A stretch of DNA of 43,417 nt from Saprospiraceae bacterium (GCA_020629965.1 JAHDCG010000022.1:16057-59473); one strand, 5' to 3'; positions 24,501 to 32,128 are shown, counted from the stretch's first letter. Program-made: numbers and translations. The notes: generated by a model not told the origin, from the letters alone.

Positions 24501-27241
24501 CTTGCGATAATATCGGTGACAACGACGTGATTTTAACCGTCACGAGTGCGGCCGGCAACACGGATATGTGTACGGCAGTCGTCACGGTCGAAGACAACAA
24601 CGCCCCCGCAGCGATGTGTCAAAACATTACCGTGGAGGTCGATGAACCGAACACCGTCACCGTTGCGGCGGAAGATGTGGACAACGGCAGCTCGGCAACC
24701 TGCGGCGAAGTTATGCTCTCGCTCGCACCGAATATGTTCGACTGTAACGACTTCGGCGACAACACGGTGACGCTGACGGCTACGGCGGAAAACGGCATGA
24801 TGAGTTCCTGCGAGGCGACGATTACGATTGTTTGTAATCCGATTTGCCCGATTGAGGATTTTGTGTGTCGCCAACCGACCTCGACGACGACCGACTTGGG
24901 TTCTTGTGAACTGTCTGCGGTCAATATGTTAGACCCGTTTGTGATTACGCCCGACGATTGTGTGCCGGCGGATATCAGCATTACGAGTGATTTACAATTA
25001 CCGGCGCAGGTCGGTACGACGGTGGTGACTTACAGTTTGGACGCGCCTTTCGGTCAATCCATGACCTGTACCACGGAGTTGATTGTGAGCGACGGCGAAG
25101 CACCCGATTTGAACTGTCGCTCGGGCGGCACGATGACCATCGACCTGACGAGCGGTTGCAGTATTTCGGCTGCGCAAATACCGACACCGACGGCTACGGA
25201 TAATTGCACTGCCAACGTTTCGGTTTCCTTATTCGGACTCGGTTCTTACGGCGTCGGCAGTCATCCTTTGGCATTTATCGCTACGGATGAAGCGGGCAAT
25301 ACCACGATTTGCAACCGCACGTTGACTGTACGCGATGTGACGGCACCGACCTTTACTTCTTGCCCGCAAAACGTGACGGCGCAGGTAACGGGCGACGATT
25401 GCGATGCGACGGTGAATTTCAATACGCCGAATGCTTTCGACAGTTGCGGTGAGGTCGAATTTATCGGCTCGCACGACTCGGGCGATACCTTCCCGGTCGG
25501 CACGACGGCGGTGACTTATCTGGCAATCGACGAAAGCGGTAACACGGCGACTTGTGAATTTAACGTCACGGTCACCAACAATCAACCGGTCACTTTCGAG
25601 GGTTGCCCCGAAGATTTCACGGTCATTTCCAATGACGGCGGCTCGGTCGAGGCCTTTTTCGATATGCCGACGGTCACGGCGGGCAACTGCGAAGTGACGC
25701 CTTTGGTCAATGTGCAATCGGGCGATTTATTCCCGGTCGGCGATACGGAAGTGGTGATTTCTTACGGCGAATTCGAGTGTACTTTCACGCTGACCGTCGA
25801 ACAGGGCGCACGCATCGTTTGTCCGCAAAATTTCGTGGTCAACATTCAGGAAGGTCAGGACAGCGTCTTTATCGAATGGAACGAGCCTTACGGCAGCACG
25901 ATTTGCGACATGATACCGGACACGGTGGATACCGCATTGTATGACCACATCGGTAATTTTGAAGGACACGATTATTACATTTTCACTTTCAATGAAATTA
26001 CTTGGGAAAGTGCGCGCACGGCAGCGGAAACTGCCGGCGGTCATTTGGTCAAAATTACTTCGGCGGAAGAAAATCAATTCGTGACCAACGAAATGCTGCC
26101 TTATAACAAAGCGTGGATCGGTGCCGAAGACGACAACACCGAAGGTACTTTCCGCTGGACGGACGGCGACACGTTGACCTACACCAACTGGGCAATCGGC
26201 GCACCGAATGTACAGAGCGAACACCCGGACAGCATTCCGGATTTCAACGACTACGTGCTGCTCAACAGCGACGGAACCTGGGACGATGCGAACGTCAACT
26301 CGACGCATTATTTCATCATGGAAATTCCGACCTACGAAATCGAGCAGATTTATCCGTTTTTCGATACGCTGCCCAACAGTACGTTCTTCTACCCGGGCGA
26401 CCACCAAATTTGGTACGAACTCACGGACACCTGCGGCAATATCGACATTTGCAGTTTCCACATCTTTGTCAATGAATACGACGAAAATGAGAGCGACCCC
26501 TTGGTTTATTGCAATATCAAAACGCAGGACACCACCGCGCACCGCTACATTCAGTCCGTCAGCATCGGCTCTTACGCCAATGTCAGCGGCGACAATCAGG
26601 GCTTCGCGGTCAACTACGAAGACAACGTAACGATGATACAGGGCGACACCGTCAATCTGTACCTCGAAGCCGACGACGACTCGCTGTCAATCGAAGACTA
26701 TCTGTACTGGAACGTATGGTTCGACTTTAACCGAGACGGCGACTTTTACGACACGGGCGAGTTAATTTTCAGCGCAGAAAACGTCCGCGATACTTTGACG
26801 CAAATTGTACTGCCTTACGACGCGGAAGTCTATGACATTCGCCCGCGCCTGCGCATCACGGCGAGCACGACGGACACGCCCGACCCTTGCGGTTATCTGC
26901 GCAGCGGCGAAACGGAAGATTATCGCTTCCGCTACCTGAATCCCGATTTGGAGCCGCCGGTGCAATATCCGGGTTCGGTATTGGGGATGCAGGCGGAAAT
27001 TTCGCCGAATCCGAGCAACGGTTACATCCGCCTCACGGTACAAGACGCGCCCGCACAGCCGGGTCAGGTAACGGTGAAAGACGTAACGGGACGCACGGTT
27101 TTCGTGAAACTGCTGAATGACGTCGCACAGGAGTCGTTGCGTTTAGATTTGACACATTTGCCGACGGGGAACTACTTCATGACGATACAAACGAACGGTG
27201 AACTCATCACCGAACAGTTGTATATCGGACAGCGTCCGTAA
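15539..27241 (+). CDS. giant secreted multi-repeat protein, T9SS type A, with nested C-type lectin domain
   Basis: 3900 aa. Residues 1-22 form a signal peptide. Then come a jelly-roll-like domain (about 24-205, EDFNGG..PAGW) similar to choice-of-anchor J modules, twelve tandem NDDC-type repeats of about 147 aa (211-1980) resembling PPC beta-sandwiches (GTEYLIYVGG, GxFELSITC), and an HYR domain. Thirteen tandem units of about 80 aa follow (2066-3100), each with an AVCQDITVQLD-like start, DVDGGST and SDMCTAVVTVE. Three further HYR-like domains precede a final HYR interrupted by a C-type lectin domain (about 3468-3597: WIGAEDD, YTNWAIGAPN, TWDD). The end is a GEVED domain (about 3655-3800) and a type A sorting domain (ISPNPSNG, PTGNYFMTIQTNG). 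This implies a surface-exposed or released binding protein, probably disulfide-bonded and Ca2+-rich (inference). The ligand is unknown. Confidence 0.9.
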   Translation: MQITKSTFFFFLLLFCARNLSATIIESEDFNGGILPAGWTATINTGGTNWEVGTAGFYTCTSGGQQSPGGDMSGFVYFDDDCPGQNAPVANVMLFSPVSDISGAGIATLSFDYVHIRGLIAGMFESFNVEVFDGTGWVSVLTSIPLVDENTNGNPISLDVTAQANAAFQVRFTYDDGGQDPANLLGMTWGGGFGMDNFLLETFAANGVITNDDCDNATVITCGTPIAGTTVGAMADTNLGIPCTGDLTVNTGLVGVWYSYTPTTPENVTLSLCNAATDFDAQIRVFTRTVPGADCTLPGSLQCELGNDDSGADCPLDPLHPIVNLNMDANTEYLIYIGGFLLNEGNFSLESSCTPIPNNDDCVNATPIDCGTPIAGTTLGASEDLNLGTPCTGDLTVNTGVVGVWYSYTPAADEALTLSLCDTATDFDAQIRVYTNTLGLDCSLPGSLQCEIGNDDAGAACAIDPLHPIVTVNVDAGTEYLIYVGGFLTNTGNFSLESICTERPNNDDCVNATPITCDETLTGTTAGATSDIGLNGVSAICANGDNNTNTSTTGVFYSFTGTGQNVTVSTCSPNTMTDTQIRVLTGSCTDFLDPLTCVSGNDDIFTCPSGGTQSIVNFDSDLGTEYLFFVSQSGPSQGGDLGGVFDISVTCQDNPANDDCADAIVVSCGDVVSGTTEGAMTDVGLAGATAACADGDGNTNNSVFGVFYSYTGTGDIVTVTTCSPNTETDTQMRIVTGSCTDALDPLLCVTGNDDDAGCTNGTFMSTATFESVLGEEYLIYISAAGAINGADAGGAFELSISCAPNVMNDDCVDATPIDCNSGSITGSTVGANIDLNAALPCTGDITNNVGVQGVWYSTTGNGQVLRLSLCNAATDFDAQIRVFTGDCTDLLDPLVCVTGNDDNPACDLGALNPEVVVPTVNGEVYYIYIGGFLTNEGNFQLDIECTDPPTNDDCADAETVICGDVVTGTTLGATSDVAINSATGICADGDGNTNTSTVGVFYTYVGTGDIVTVTTCSPNTVTDTQIRVATGSCTDALDPLVCVTGNDDDAACGNDTEQSTVTFTSTQGEEYFFFVSQSGPSQGGDNGGVFELSITCVPSAPINDDCDDAVPITCGDVIQGDTENANLDNSINAATAACLETDLTSAGVEGVFYSYVGTGELVTITTCSPNTVTDTQIRVATGSCDGVTDPIICVAGNDDDPDCAANGLASTVTFGSVVGEEYLIYVSKLPFPLGDGGGVFELSITCEPLADNDDCTGAIPITCDSQTLGTTTGAAPDVIPAAPCGDLVSNVGATGVWYQFMGDGQIWNLSTCNDVSDFDTQIRVFTPLVGSDCTLGLNCVAGNDEDGDCATNGSLSTVDFETTDGEMYFVFVGGFLLETGDFRLDVECRPAPADNDSCDDRDPIACGETLSGTTVGAEAPPLPFTVTCLDVVSVNPRGAWYSYTGTGAFATFTLCEEAGFDGRLTVLTGDCLAPVCLESSNDFAGCAEGQEEVGFQGIDGIEYFIFITNVGGTEGAFDLTLECIDVPVNDDCGDATPISCDDVIIGNTIAASLDNSINAATAACVGLDATNAGVVGVFYTYTGTGDIVTLSTCSANTETDTQIRVLTGSCDDVGNPLLCVAANDDDADCAETGTASTVTFLSEENTVYTIYISRLEAPLGDGGGQFELSMTCVTPPVNDDCEDALPIACGETLTGTTTNSTVDLQLANPTTFCVNGDTGDETSGEGVWYSITGTGQIVNLTTCNPGTDPNNDTQIRVFTSVTGMCNVDLICEAGNDDDGNCASNPLASTVEFTATLGTEYLVFVGRPYDPTGLLGVNEGGIFELSMTCTDIADNDDCTSAIPLSCNTVVSGNTAEATVDLQLASPTSFCINGDIGDETGGIGLWYTFEGNGQTVNFSTCSDLDGVNTPADNDTQIRVFTSTTGMCEVPGDLMCTEANDNDANCGNGLQSTVDVATIDGEIYYIFVARQFPLGAGGPFDLAITALPDFAICPNDITEVNDAGDCGAIVDFNVIGREDCTETTGDLITGQASGTLFPVGTTPVTYQVTDSNGETATCSFNVTVNDTEAPVAICQDITVQLDGTGTATVMPEQINNASTDNCAVTMLMLDQTTFTAAGTFPVNLTATDAAGNSDMCAATVTVIEAVDETPVAVCQDITVQLDNMGMVSIQASDTDGGSTPAGANLSIDISDFTCDDIGANTVTLTVENAGETDMCTATVTVEDDENPMAICSDITVEVSGSGATTITAADVDNSSTDNCTVAMTSIDNTTFTCAEIGTQSTTLTVTDGAGNTDMCTAVVTVEEANDLTAVCLDITVQLDADGMVSIAAADLDGGSTGGCNAMLSADPTDFTCDNLGANDVTLTVSSGGNSDMCTAVVTVEDDIPPVAVCMDITVQISAGSITIDGADVDGGSTDNCDASLTFEVDPDTFTCDDLGANTVTLTVTDGGNNSDMCTAVVTVEENAGAVSAVCQDITIQLDDNGTAMITAQDVDGGSTGGCMTTLSIDVDMFDCDSLGDNDVVLTVSGSDGTSDMCTAVVTVEDSGNVTAVCQDIIVQLDGNGMVSVTADDVDGGSNGGCNEMLSIDMSDFTCDNIGDNDVILTVSDGTNSDMCTAVVTVQNNEMPVAVCQDITVQLDANGMVTITAADVDGGSTANCPVTLSIDNGNFDCTNVGPNTVMLAVSTPNNGNGNTNAALCNATVTVEDDTPPAAMCMDITVEVTAGSVTIDGEDVDGGSTDNCSGSLTFDVDPATFTCDDLGANNVTLTVSDPSGNSDMCTAVVTVEEGANTVMAVCQNITVTLDADSTATIEATDTDGGSTGGCDVTLSIDVSMFDCDDIGDNDVVLTVEDNNGTTDMCTAIVTVEEGDGVDAVCQNITVQLAADGTVMIVAADVDGGSSTGCDGMLSIDNDTFACEDLGDNVVMLTVESNGTSDMCAAIVTVEEGDNVDAVCMDITVELAADGMVSITADDVDGGSLTGCGDGGMIEIDMSDFTCDNIGDNDVILTVTSAAGNTDMCTAVVTVEDNNAPAAMCQNITVEVDEPNTVTVAAEDVDNGSSATCGEVMLSLAPNMFDCNDFGDNTVTLTATAENGMMSSCEATITIVCNPICPIEDFVCRQPTSTTTDLGSCELSAVNMLDPFVITPDDCVPADISITSDLQLPAQVGTTVVTYSLDAPFGQSMTCTTELIVSDGEAPDLNCRSGGTMTIDLTSGCSISAAQIPTPTATDNCTANVSVSLFGLGSYGVGSHPLAFIATDEAGNTTICNRTLTVRDVTAPTFTSCPQNVTAQVTGDDCDATVNFNTPNAFDSCGEVEFIGSHDSGDTFPVGTTAVTYLAIDESGNTATCEFNVTVTNNQPVTFEGCPEDFTVISNDGGSVEAFFDMPTVTAGNCEVTPLVNVQSGDLFPVGDTEVVISYGEFECTFTLTVEQGARIVCPQNFVVNIQEGQDSVFIEWNEPYGSTICDMIPDTVDTALYDHIGNFEGHDYYIFTFNEITWESARTAAETAGGHLVKITSAEENQFVTNEMLPYNKAWIGAEDDNTEGTFRWTDGDTLTYTNWAIGAPNVQSEHPDSIPDFNDYVLLNSDGTWDDANVNSTHYFIMEIPTYEIEQIYPFFDTLPNSTFFYPGDHQIWYELTDTCGNIDICSFHIFVNEYDENESDPLVYCNIKTQDTTAHRYIQSVSIGSYANVSGDNQGFAVNYEDNVTMIQGDTVNLYLEADDDSLSIEDYLYWNVWFDFNRDGDFYDTGELIFSAENVRDTLTQIVLPYDAEVYDIRPRLRITASTTDTPDPCGYLRSGETEDYRFRYLNPDLEPPVQYPGSVLGMQAEISPNPSNGYIRLTVQDAPAQPGQVTVKDVTGRTVFVKLLNDVAQESLRLDLTHLPTGNYFMTIQTNGELITEQLYIGQRP
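16169..21480 (+). repeat. twelve tandem NDDC repeats (about 442 bp each)
   Basis: Coding repeats beginning NDDC (NDSC in the ninth) recur twelve times at about 147-aa spacing. Conserved blocks are PITCG..v.GTT.GA, GVWYSYTGTG, DTQIRVFTGSC, CVTGNDDD and EYLIYVGG. Some have drifted into pairs: copies 1, 2 and 5 share LGIPCTGDLTVN-like sequence, and copies 11 and 12 share TVDLQLA and FC.NGD.GDET. Confidence 0.85.
21732..24837 (+). repeat. thirteen tandem Ig/HYR-like repeats (about 240 bp each)
   Basis: Thirteen in-frame units of about 80 aa start at (A)VCQDITVQLD variants and end SDMCTAVVTVE. Units 5 and 9 share an ITVxxxAGSxTIDG variant, a sign of unit-level duplication. Near-identical stretches of DNA recur, so short-read assemblies could collapse this region. 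Confidence 0.85.
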
Positions 27242-27272
27242 AGAGTATTATTTGCAACGCTGATTATTTATG

Positions 27273-27318
27273 CGGGTCGAGGCTTTTTGCTTCGACCCGT
27301 TTTTTATTGTTTTTTTTT
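27273..27318 (+). terminator. intrinsic terminator of the 3900-aa gene
   Basis: An 11-bp stem, CGGGTCGAGGC/GCTTCGACCCG, has one G-U type mismatch and a TTTTT loop, followed by TTTTTTTATTG and a further T-run. It lies 31 bp after the stop codon. Confidence 0.9.
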
Positions 27319-27412
27319 GACAGGATTTGAGGATTTTTAGATTTTTTTTGACTTTGAGAAGCAAGCCCGCAGGGACAAGCAGGATTTGAGGATTTTCGGA
27401 TTTTGATTTAGG
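27318..27412. repeat. dispersed repeat sharing words with 10020-10095
   Basis: The stretch contains GACAGGATT, GACTTTGAGAAGC (27350-27362), AGGATTTGAGGATTTTC. The minus strand of 10020-10095 contains the same words: GACTTTGAGAAGC (10082-10094), GGACAGGATT and AAGGATTTTC. The two look like diverged copies or fragments of one intergenic repeat. Confidence 0.5.
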
Positions 27413-27424
27413 TGTTAAATAGGC

Positions 27425-27465
27425 AAATACTCACATGGTGACTCTTAGTCACCTTTTGAGTATTT
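27425..27465. repeat. GGTGACT-loop-AGTCACC hairpin element, copy 1
   Basis: Arms 27425-27443 and 27447-27465 match at 17 of 19 bases around a CTT loop. It shares its core and the flanking TACTCA with the longer hairpin at 38431-38493. A separate small palindrome, TATCGACT-AA-AGTCGATA, follows at 27501-27518. Confidence 0.75.
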
Positions 27466-27589
27466 TCCGATTTTTGCTTACTACACCATTCAAATCAGCC
27501 TATCGACTAAAGTCGATACTACGGCGCGACAGGAAATTTGCATTTCGCCAAATATTCGGCAAAAAACCCATACAAAAAACTAAAATTCG

Positions 27590-27617
27590 TTGATCCGAAA
27601 AATTACATTTATTTTCG
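27590..27617 (+). promoter_or_regulatory. candidate promoter of the 1417-aa gene
   Basis: TTG (27590-27592), 17 bp, then TATTTTCG (27610-27617), one base from TAnnTTTG, at 36 bp before the ATG at 27654. The spacing fits the Bacteroidota promoter pattern but both boxes are imperfect. Confidence 0.35.
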
Positions 27618-27653
27618 TTGTTCAAAATTTTAATGCACACAAAAAACGAACCT

Positions 27654-30600
27654 ATGAAAAATTTCACCCTCCTGATTTGCCTTTTTACCTTACAAATAAG
27701 TCTTTTCGCACAAAATGCGTCGGATGCCCTCATCTTCGACGCCGGCGACTGCGGTCTCAAAATCATCCCCGTTGACTCCGATTTAGGGCAATACAACATC
27801 AACCTCACCGGCGAAAATAACCTGACCCAACAAGTCATTTTTGTCGAAGACGACTGCTGCAATCTCACCAACCCGACCACCGTCGATTTTTTCGCGGGCA
27901 GCGCCGACTACGACATTCAGACGCAAGTTTCGACCGACCAAATCGTCCAAAACACCTTTGTCACGGCAGAAACAACGGGCGCATTTCCCAACCGCAACGT
28001 CCGCATCAGCAAGCGCGGCATTGTCGAAGGTGCGGAAATATTCGGTCTCGAAATCGTCACCGGTCTCGACGTTTTTCCATTGCGGACTATTGCGACGAGC
28101 GACCTCGGTGCGCTGACCGTCGCGGCGGAATTAACGCCCGGCGACACGCTTTATCGTCTGCGCGTATATAAACTCGACGCGGGCGGCGGGCTGATGTGGC
28201 AAACCGTCGTTCCTTTGGAAAATGTCGGTCACGATGATATTTTTCAGGGAGTGGGTTCTACCGGTGTTTTTATCGAGCAAATTACGCCCGAGCCTTACGT
28301 TTCGCTCGTCGAAGAAACACCCGACGGCGGTTTTGTTATTGTCAATCAGCACAAAAAATACTTTCCGCCGGGGGCGAGCAATCAATTTGCCAACATCATA
28401 AAACTCGATGCAAACGGTAATTTTTTGTGGAACAACGACTATCTGATACCGTGGCGCGAAGTCGAAATCGGGCCCTCTCCTTCCTCTGCATTGAACCTGC
28501 GCGGGCGCGTCACGAGCGTGGAAGGTACGAGCAACGGCGACGTTTACATCACTTTTTCGAGCAGCACCGATATCAATCCGAATGCACAGTATCGCAAATT
28601 CGACAGCACGGGCGCGGAGGTCGAAAGTTTTTCCGACTCATGGCAAAATGCGGGGAATTTTTCTTGGTTTATCAAAGTCATCGACGATAAGGTTTACTGG
28701 GTTAAGCTGGGAGAACTTTTAAACGAAACGATGACACAATTGACCGTTGCCAATGATTTTGCCGTCTTCGATATTACCGACGGCATCAGTAATGCTGCGG
28801 CAATCAACGACCCCGTTGCCGTCCAACCCGAGACGCCCGACGGTACTTTTATTCCGAAAGACATGGTCAAACTGCCTGACGGCGATTTTCTCGTGACGGG
28901 TGCCTATTACGACGGGGTCGGCTACGCCAATTCTGTCTCTACACAAAACGACTCCTCTGCCGGCTTTGTCGTCCGCTTGGAAAATAACGAACCGACTACA
29001 GACGGCGGCGCGGACTTAAACCTCAGCGTCGCGGCGGATAATCCCGGCACCGGCATTTACCAAAACGTCGAAATTACTTACACGCTCACCAATGAAGGGG
29101 ACGCCGCCGCCACGGGTATTGTCGTCGATTTACAGCGCAATCAGACCTCGGTAGCCGTCGGTTCGACTCCCGTTGCGATTAGTCAGGGCGATTGGAATTT
29201 CGGCTGGTTGGAAACGAGTATTTGGAACGTCGGCACGCTCGCTGCGGGCGAAACCGCGACTATTACTTTAGCTTATTTCACCCTCTCCGAAAGCGTGCCG
29301 CTCTTCGGTCAGGTCAGCGCGACCGCAGAAAACGACAGCGACAGCACGCCGGGTAACGGCACCTTCGGCAATGCGACGGAAGACGACGAGGCGTTTATCG
29401 AAATCGGTTTGCAACCCTTCACGATTTCGGGGCGCGTCTTTTCGGATGCAATGCGGCAAGGCGGTATTTTTTCCGACCAAACGGAGGCTTTTTTATCGGG
29501 AATCGAACTGCAACTCTTCATTCAAGGCACGGATAACTTAGTTGCTACCGCCGTGACGGACGCGAACGGTATGTATTTATTCGATGATATTTCCGCCGAA
29601 AATAATTATTCACTGCGCTATGCCGTGCAAAACGACTTGGTGCATTTTACTTATTTCGTTGAAAATAATCCTTACGATTTGCGCAGCAATTTTGTGTATG
29701 CCGACGACGGTTTCGGGGCGCGTATCGGTGTATTAGGTAATGAGGGATCGAGTGTTGTCAAAAATTTAGCCCTCGTTGACGGCACGGAATGTACTTTAGA
29801 AAGTCTGAACGCGGAACTCGATTGCAACGCCGCCGGCACTTCTTTCACGCTCAATATTCAGGCGACGGGTGCGGGTTTCGGTCGGTACAATATTTCCGAC
29901 AACAACGGTTCTTTGGCTGCGGGAAATTTCGGCTATGCGGGTCAGGTCGTTACCGTCGGCCCTTTTGCCGCTACTGTCCTGCCACTCACTTTGACAGTAA
30001 CTAATCAGGGAACTTTACCCGAAATTGACTGCGCACTATCTCAATTTTTTGCCGCTTCGGAATGTGAAAGCGACCCAAATCCGGAATGTTCGACGCAAAT
30101 TTCTAACGGCAATGTCTCCGCTTGTAATGACAACGGCACGGCTACCGACCCGACGGATGATACTTTTACGGTACAATTTACGCCGCAGATTATCAACGGC
30201 GGCAGTACGACAAACATCGCCGTTCCGACGGTGACGAACGGTACTTTGACTTACGAAAATAATGTCGCTCCGGCGGGCAGCCCCGTTTCATTTACTTTCA
30301 ATATCCAAGAAATGCAGTCGGTATTTGCGGGCGGGCAACTGATAATTTCCGTCGCGGATGCCAACGATGCGACTTGTACCGATGACTTCTCTTTCACAAT
30401 TCCGCAGAGCTGCTCGAACGGCGGCGGCGGAAATAACGGTGTCGATTTAGAATTGACCGTTTCAAGTGACGTACCGACAATTTATCAAAGCGGTGCAGCG
30501 ACTTTCACTTTAACCAACAACGGCAACGTCCCGGCGACAGGTGTCGAACTGGAATTTGCTAAAAACGGCACGCTCAACATTACCGGCACGCCGACCGCCT

Positions 30601-31907
30601 CGCAGGGCACACCGCAACTGCACTGGACAGACACGCCGCGATGGGTAGTCGGCAGCCTTGCCGCAGGACAAAGCGCGACGATTACTTTTAATATTTTCAC
30701 CCTCGCCGATGAGGTGAATTTTTACGGCGAAGTCACCGCGCAAAACGAAACCGACGCCGACTCCGCGCCCGGCAACGGCAACGGCACGACCCCGCAGGAG
30801 GACGACGAAGCGAGCTACGGCGGCGACGGTAACGGCGGCGGCGGCGGAAATCCGCAGGAGTGCGCAGCCTCGATTACTAATGTCAATACTTCCGACTGCA
30901 TCAATAACGGTACCCCCGCCGACCCGGCAGACGATGTTTTCACCATTCAGTTTGCACCGCAAATCAGCAACGGCGGCAACATCGCACAAGTTACGGTGCC
31001 TTCGGTCAGCAATAATTCGGTGGTTTATACGAATTTTAATGTGTCGTCGGGTACAAATTTGCAGTACGCCTACAATATTCAGCAGACACAAGCGGTCTTT
31101 ACCGACGGCGAAATTGTCTTTACCGTCAGCGACCAAAGCGACCCGAGCTGTACCTCCGATTTTCATTTCGACATCCCGCAGACCTGCTCTGATAACGGCG
31201 GCGGAAATGACGGCGTTGATCTGGAATTAACCGCCTCGACCGAGGTACCGGGCATTTACGCGAGCGGCGAAGCGACTTTTACGCTGACCAATAACGGCAA
31301 CGCGCCGGCGACCGGTATCGAACTGGAATTCGCCAAAAATGCCACGCTCAACATCACCGACACACCGTCAACTTCACAAGGTATACCGCAAACGCACTGG
31401 ACGGACACGCCGCGTTGGGTGGTCGGCAATCTTGCGGCGGGACAAAGCGCGACGATTACTTTCTCGATTTTTACGCTGTCGAATAACGTGAATTTCTACG
31501 GGCAAGTCACCGCACAAAACGAAGCAGACAGCGACTCGACACCCGGCAACGGTAACGGCATCGACCCGACGGAAGACGACGAAGCGAGCTACGGCAACGG
31601 TAATAATTTCGGCGCGGAAATACCGATTTTTGCCACAAACGATACCGGAGCAAACGCTCTTTCGGCAAATATCTACCCCGTACCGACCGATACGGAATTG
31701 ACGGTCGATATTTTTAATAATAAAGCAACGGAAGTACTACTCCGAGTCGTCGATTTGTACGGAAAGGCTTTACAAACGCAGAATTTGACGGGAGTAAAAG
31801 GCGTGCAAACAGTCGTCCTCGATGTCAGCCGCCGGGCACCCGGTGTTTACTTTGTGCAGTTGCAAAGTGAGGCAGAAATGCGGGCGTATCGCTTTGTGGT
31901 GCGGTAA
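27654..31907 (+). CDS. secreted T9SS type A protein with DUF11-like repeats
   Basis: 1417 aa from ATG 27654, chosen because it begins a clean signal peptide (MKNFTLLICLFTLQISLFAQ); a TTG at 27618 would put 12 polar residues before it. Residues 20-445 are a beta-rich region with repeated KLDANGNFLW and LPDGDFLVTGAYYD motifs, like delta-60/beta-propeller repeats. Then comes a DUF11-like domain (LTNEGDAAATGIVVDL, SDSTPGNG). An SdrD/CNA-B-like fold follows (SGRVFSDA, DANGMYLFDDIS). Two tandem copies of a roughly 255-aa unit follow: a C..NGT.xDP.DDxFT domain plus a DUF11-like domain ending EDDEASYG. The last 85 residues are a type A sorting domain (IYPVPTDTELTVDIFN, GVYFVQLQSEAEMRAYRFVV). Glycine-rich linkers separate modules. 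Binding function is unknown. Confidence 0.88.
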   Translation: MKNFTLLICLFTLQISLFAQNASDALIFDAGDCGLKIIPVDSDLGQYNINLTGENNLTQQVIFVEDDCCNLTNPTTVDFFAGSADYDIQTQVSTDQIVQNTFVTAETTGAFPNRNVRISKRGIVEGAEIFGLEIVTGLDVFPLRTIATSDLGALTVAAELTPGDTLYRLRVYKLDAGGGLMWQTVVPLENVGHDDIFQGVGSTGVFIEQITPEPYVSLVEETPDGGFVIVNQHKKYFPPGASNQFANIIKLDANGNFLWNNDYLIPWREVEIGPSPSSALNLRGRVTSVEGTSNGDVYITFSSSTDINPNAQYRKFDSTGAEVESFSDSWQNAGNFSWFIKVIDDKVYWVKLGELLNETMTQLTVANDFAVFDITDGISNAAAINDPVAVQPETPDGTFIPKDMVKLPDGDFLVTGAYYDGVGYANSVSTQNDSSAGFVVRLENNEPTTDGGADLNLSVAADNPGTGIYQNVEITYTLTNEGDAAATGIVVDLQRNQTSVAVGSTPVAISQGDWNFGWLETSIWNVGTLAAGETATITLAYFTLSESVPLFGQVSATAENDSDSTPGNGTFGNATEDDEAFIEIGLQPFTISGRVFSDAMRQGGIFSDQTEAFLSGIELQLFIQGTDNLVATAVTDANGMYLFDDISAENNYSLRYAVQNDLVHFTYFVENNPYDLRSNFVYADDGFGARIGVLGNEGSSVVKNLALVDGTECTLESLNAELDCNAAGTSFTLNIQATGAGFGRYNISDNNGSLAAGNFGYAGQVVTVGPFAATVLPLTLTVTNQGTLPEIDCALSQFFAASECESDPNPECSTQISNGNVSACNDNGTATDPTDDTFTVQFTPQIINGGSTTNIAVPTVTNGTLTYENNVAPAGSPVSFTFNIQEMQSVFAGGQLIISVADANDATCTDDFSFTIPQSCSNGGGGNNGVDLELTVSSDVPTIYQSGAATFTLTNNGNVPATGVELEFAKNGTLNITGTPTASQGTPQLHWTDTPRWVVGSLAAGQSATITFNIFTLADEVNFYGEVTAQNETDADSAPGNGNGTTPQEDDEASYGGDGNGGGGGNPQECAASITNVNTSDCINNGTPADPADDVFTIQFAPQISNGGNIAQVTVPSVSNNSVVYTNFNVSSGTNLQYAYNIQQTQAVFTDGEIVFTVSDQSDPSCTSDFHFDIPQTCSDNGGGNDGVDLELTASTEVPGIYASGEATFTLTNNGNAPATGIELEFAKNATLNITDTPSTSQGIPQTHWTDTPRWVVGNLAAGQSATITFSIFTLSNNVNFYGQVTAQNEADSDSTPGNGNGIDPTEDDEASYGNGNNFGAEIPIFATNDTGANALSANIYPVPTDTELTVDIFNNKATEVLLRVVDLYGKALQTQNLTGVKGVQTVVLDVSRRAPGVYFVQLQSEAEMRAYRFVVR
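30082..31600 (+). repeat. tandem duplication inside the 1417-aa secreted protein
   Basis: Units starting ECSTQISNGN (about 30082) and ECAASITNVN (about 30860) each run through a DDTFTVQF-type domain, a VDLELT domain with HWTDTPRWVVG, and EDDEASYG. Protein identity between the second halves is very high (for example ATGxELEFAKNxTLNIT), pointing to a recent duplication. Confidence 0.8.
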
Positions 31908-31931
31908 GACGACGTTACCGAAATCAAATTG

Positions 31932-31975
31932 AAAAATGCAGGTTAAAGACAAATCTTTGACCTGCATTTTTTTTT
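31932..31975 (+). terminator. intrinsic terminator of the 1417-aa gene
   Basis: A stem of about 14 bp, ATGCAGGTTAAAGA/TCTTTGACCTGCAT, has one G-U type mismatch and is flanked by A- and T-runs (AAAAA before, TTTTTTTTT after). The loop is four bases. It begins 25 bp after the stop codon. Confidence 0.92.
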
Positions 31976-32078
31976 GTCCGGTCCCCAAACCTGCCGTTCC
32001 TCTACCCGAATACCGTGAAATCAACCCTTTCGCCGGTAAGTATTCTCTCCGAATTAAAAAATCCGGTCTCCGCTTGCT

Positions 32079-32086
32079 TAGCTTTG
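32079..32086 (+). promoter_or_regulatory. -7 promoter element of the 1030-aa gene
   Basis: TAGCTTTG matches TAnnTTTG exactly, 42 bp before the ATG at 32129 and after the preceding gene's terminator. The -33 box is not clear. Confidence 0.5.
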
Positions 32087-32128
32087 TAAAACTTAAAACT
32101 CTTGTTACTCGACTAAAACAAACATTTC

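Noticed and set aside
25941-26330. C-type lectin domain as the variable target of a diversity-generating retroelement
   Set aside because: No reverse transcriptase, template repeat or Avd-type gene is in the window, and the domain is not enriched in AAY codons at its binding positions.
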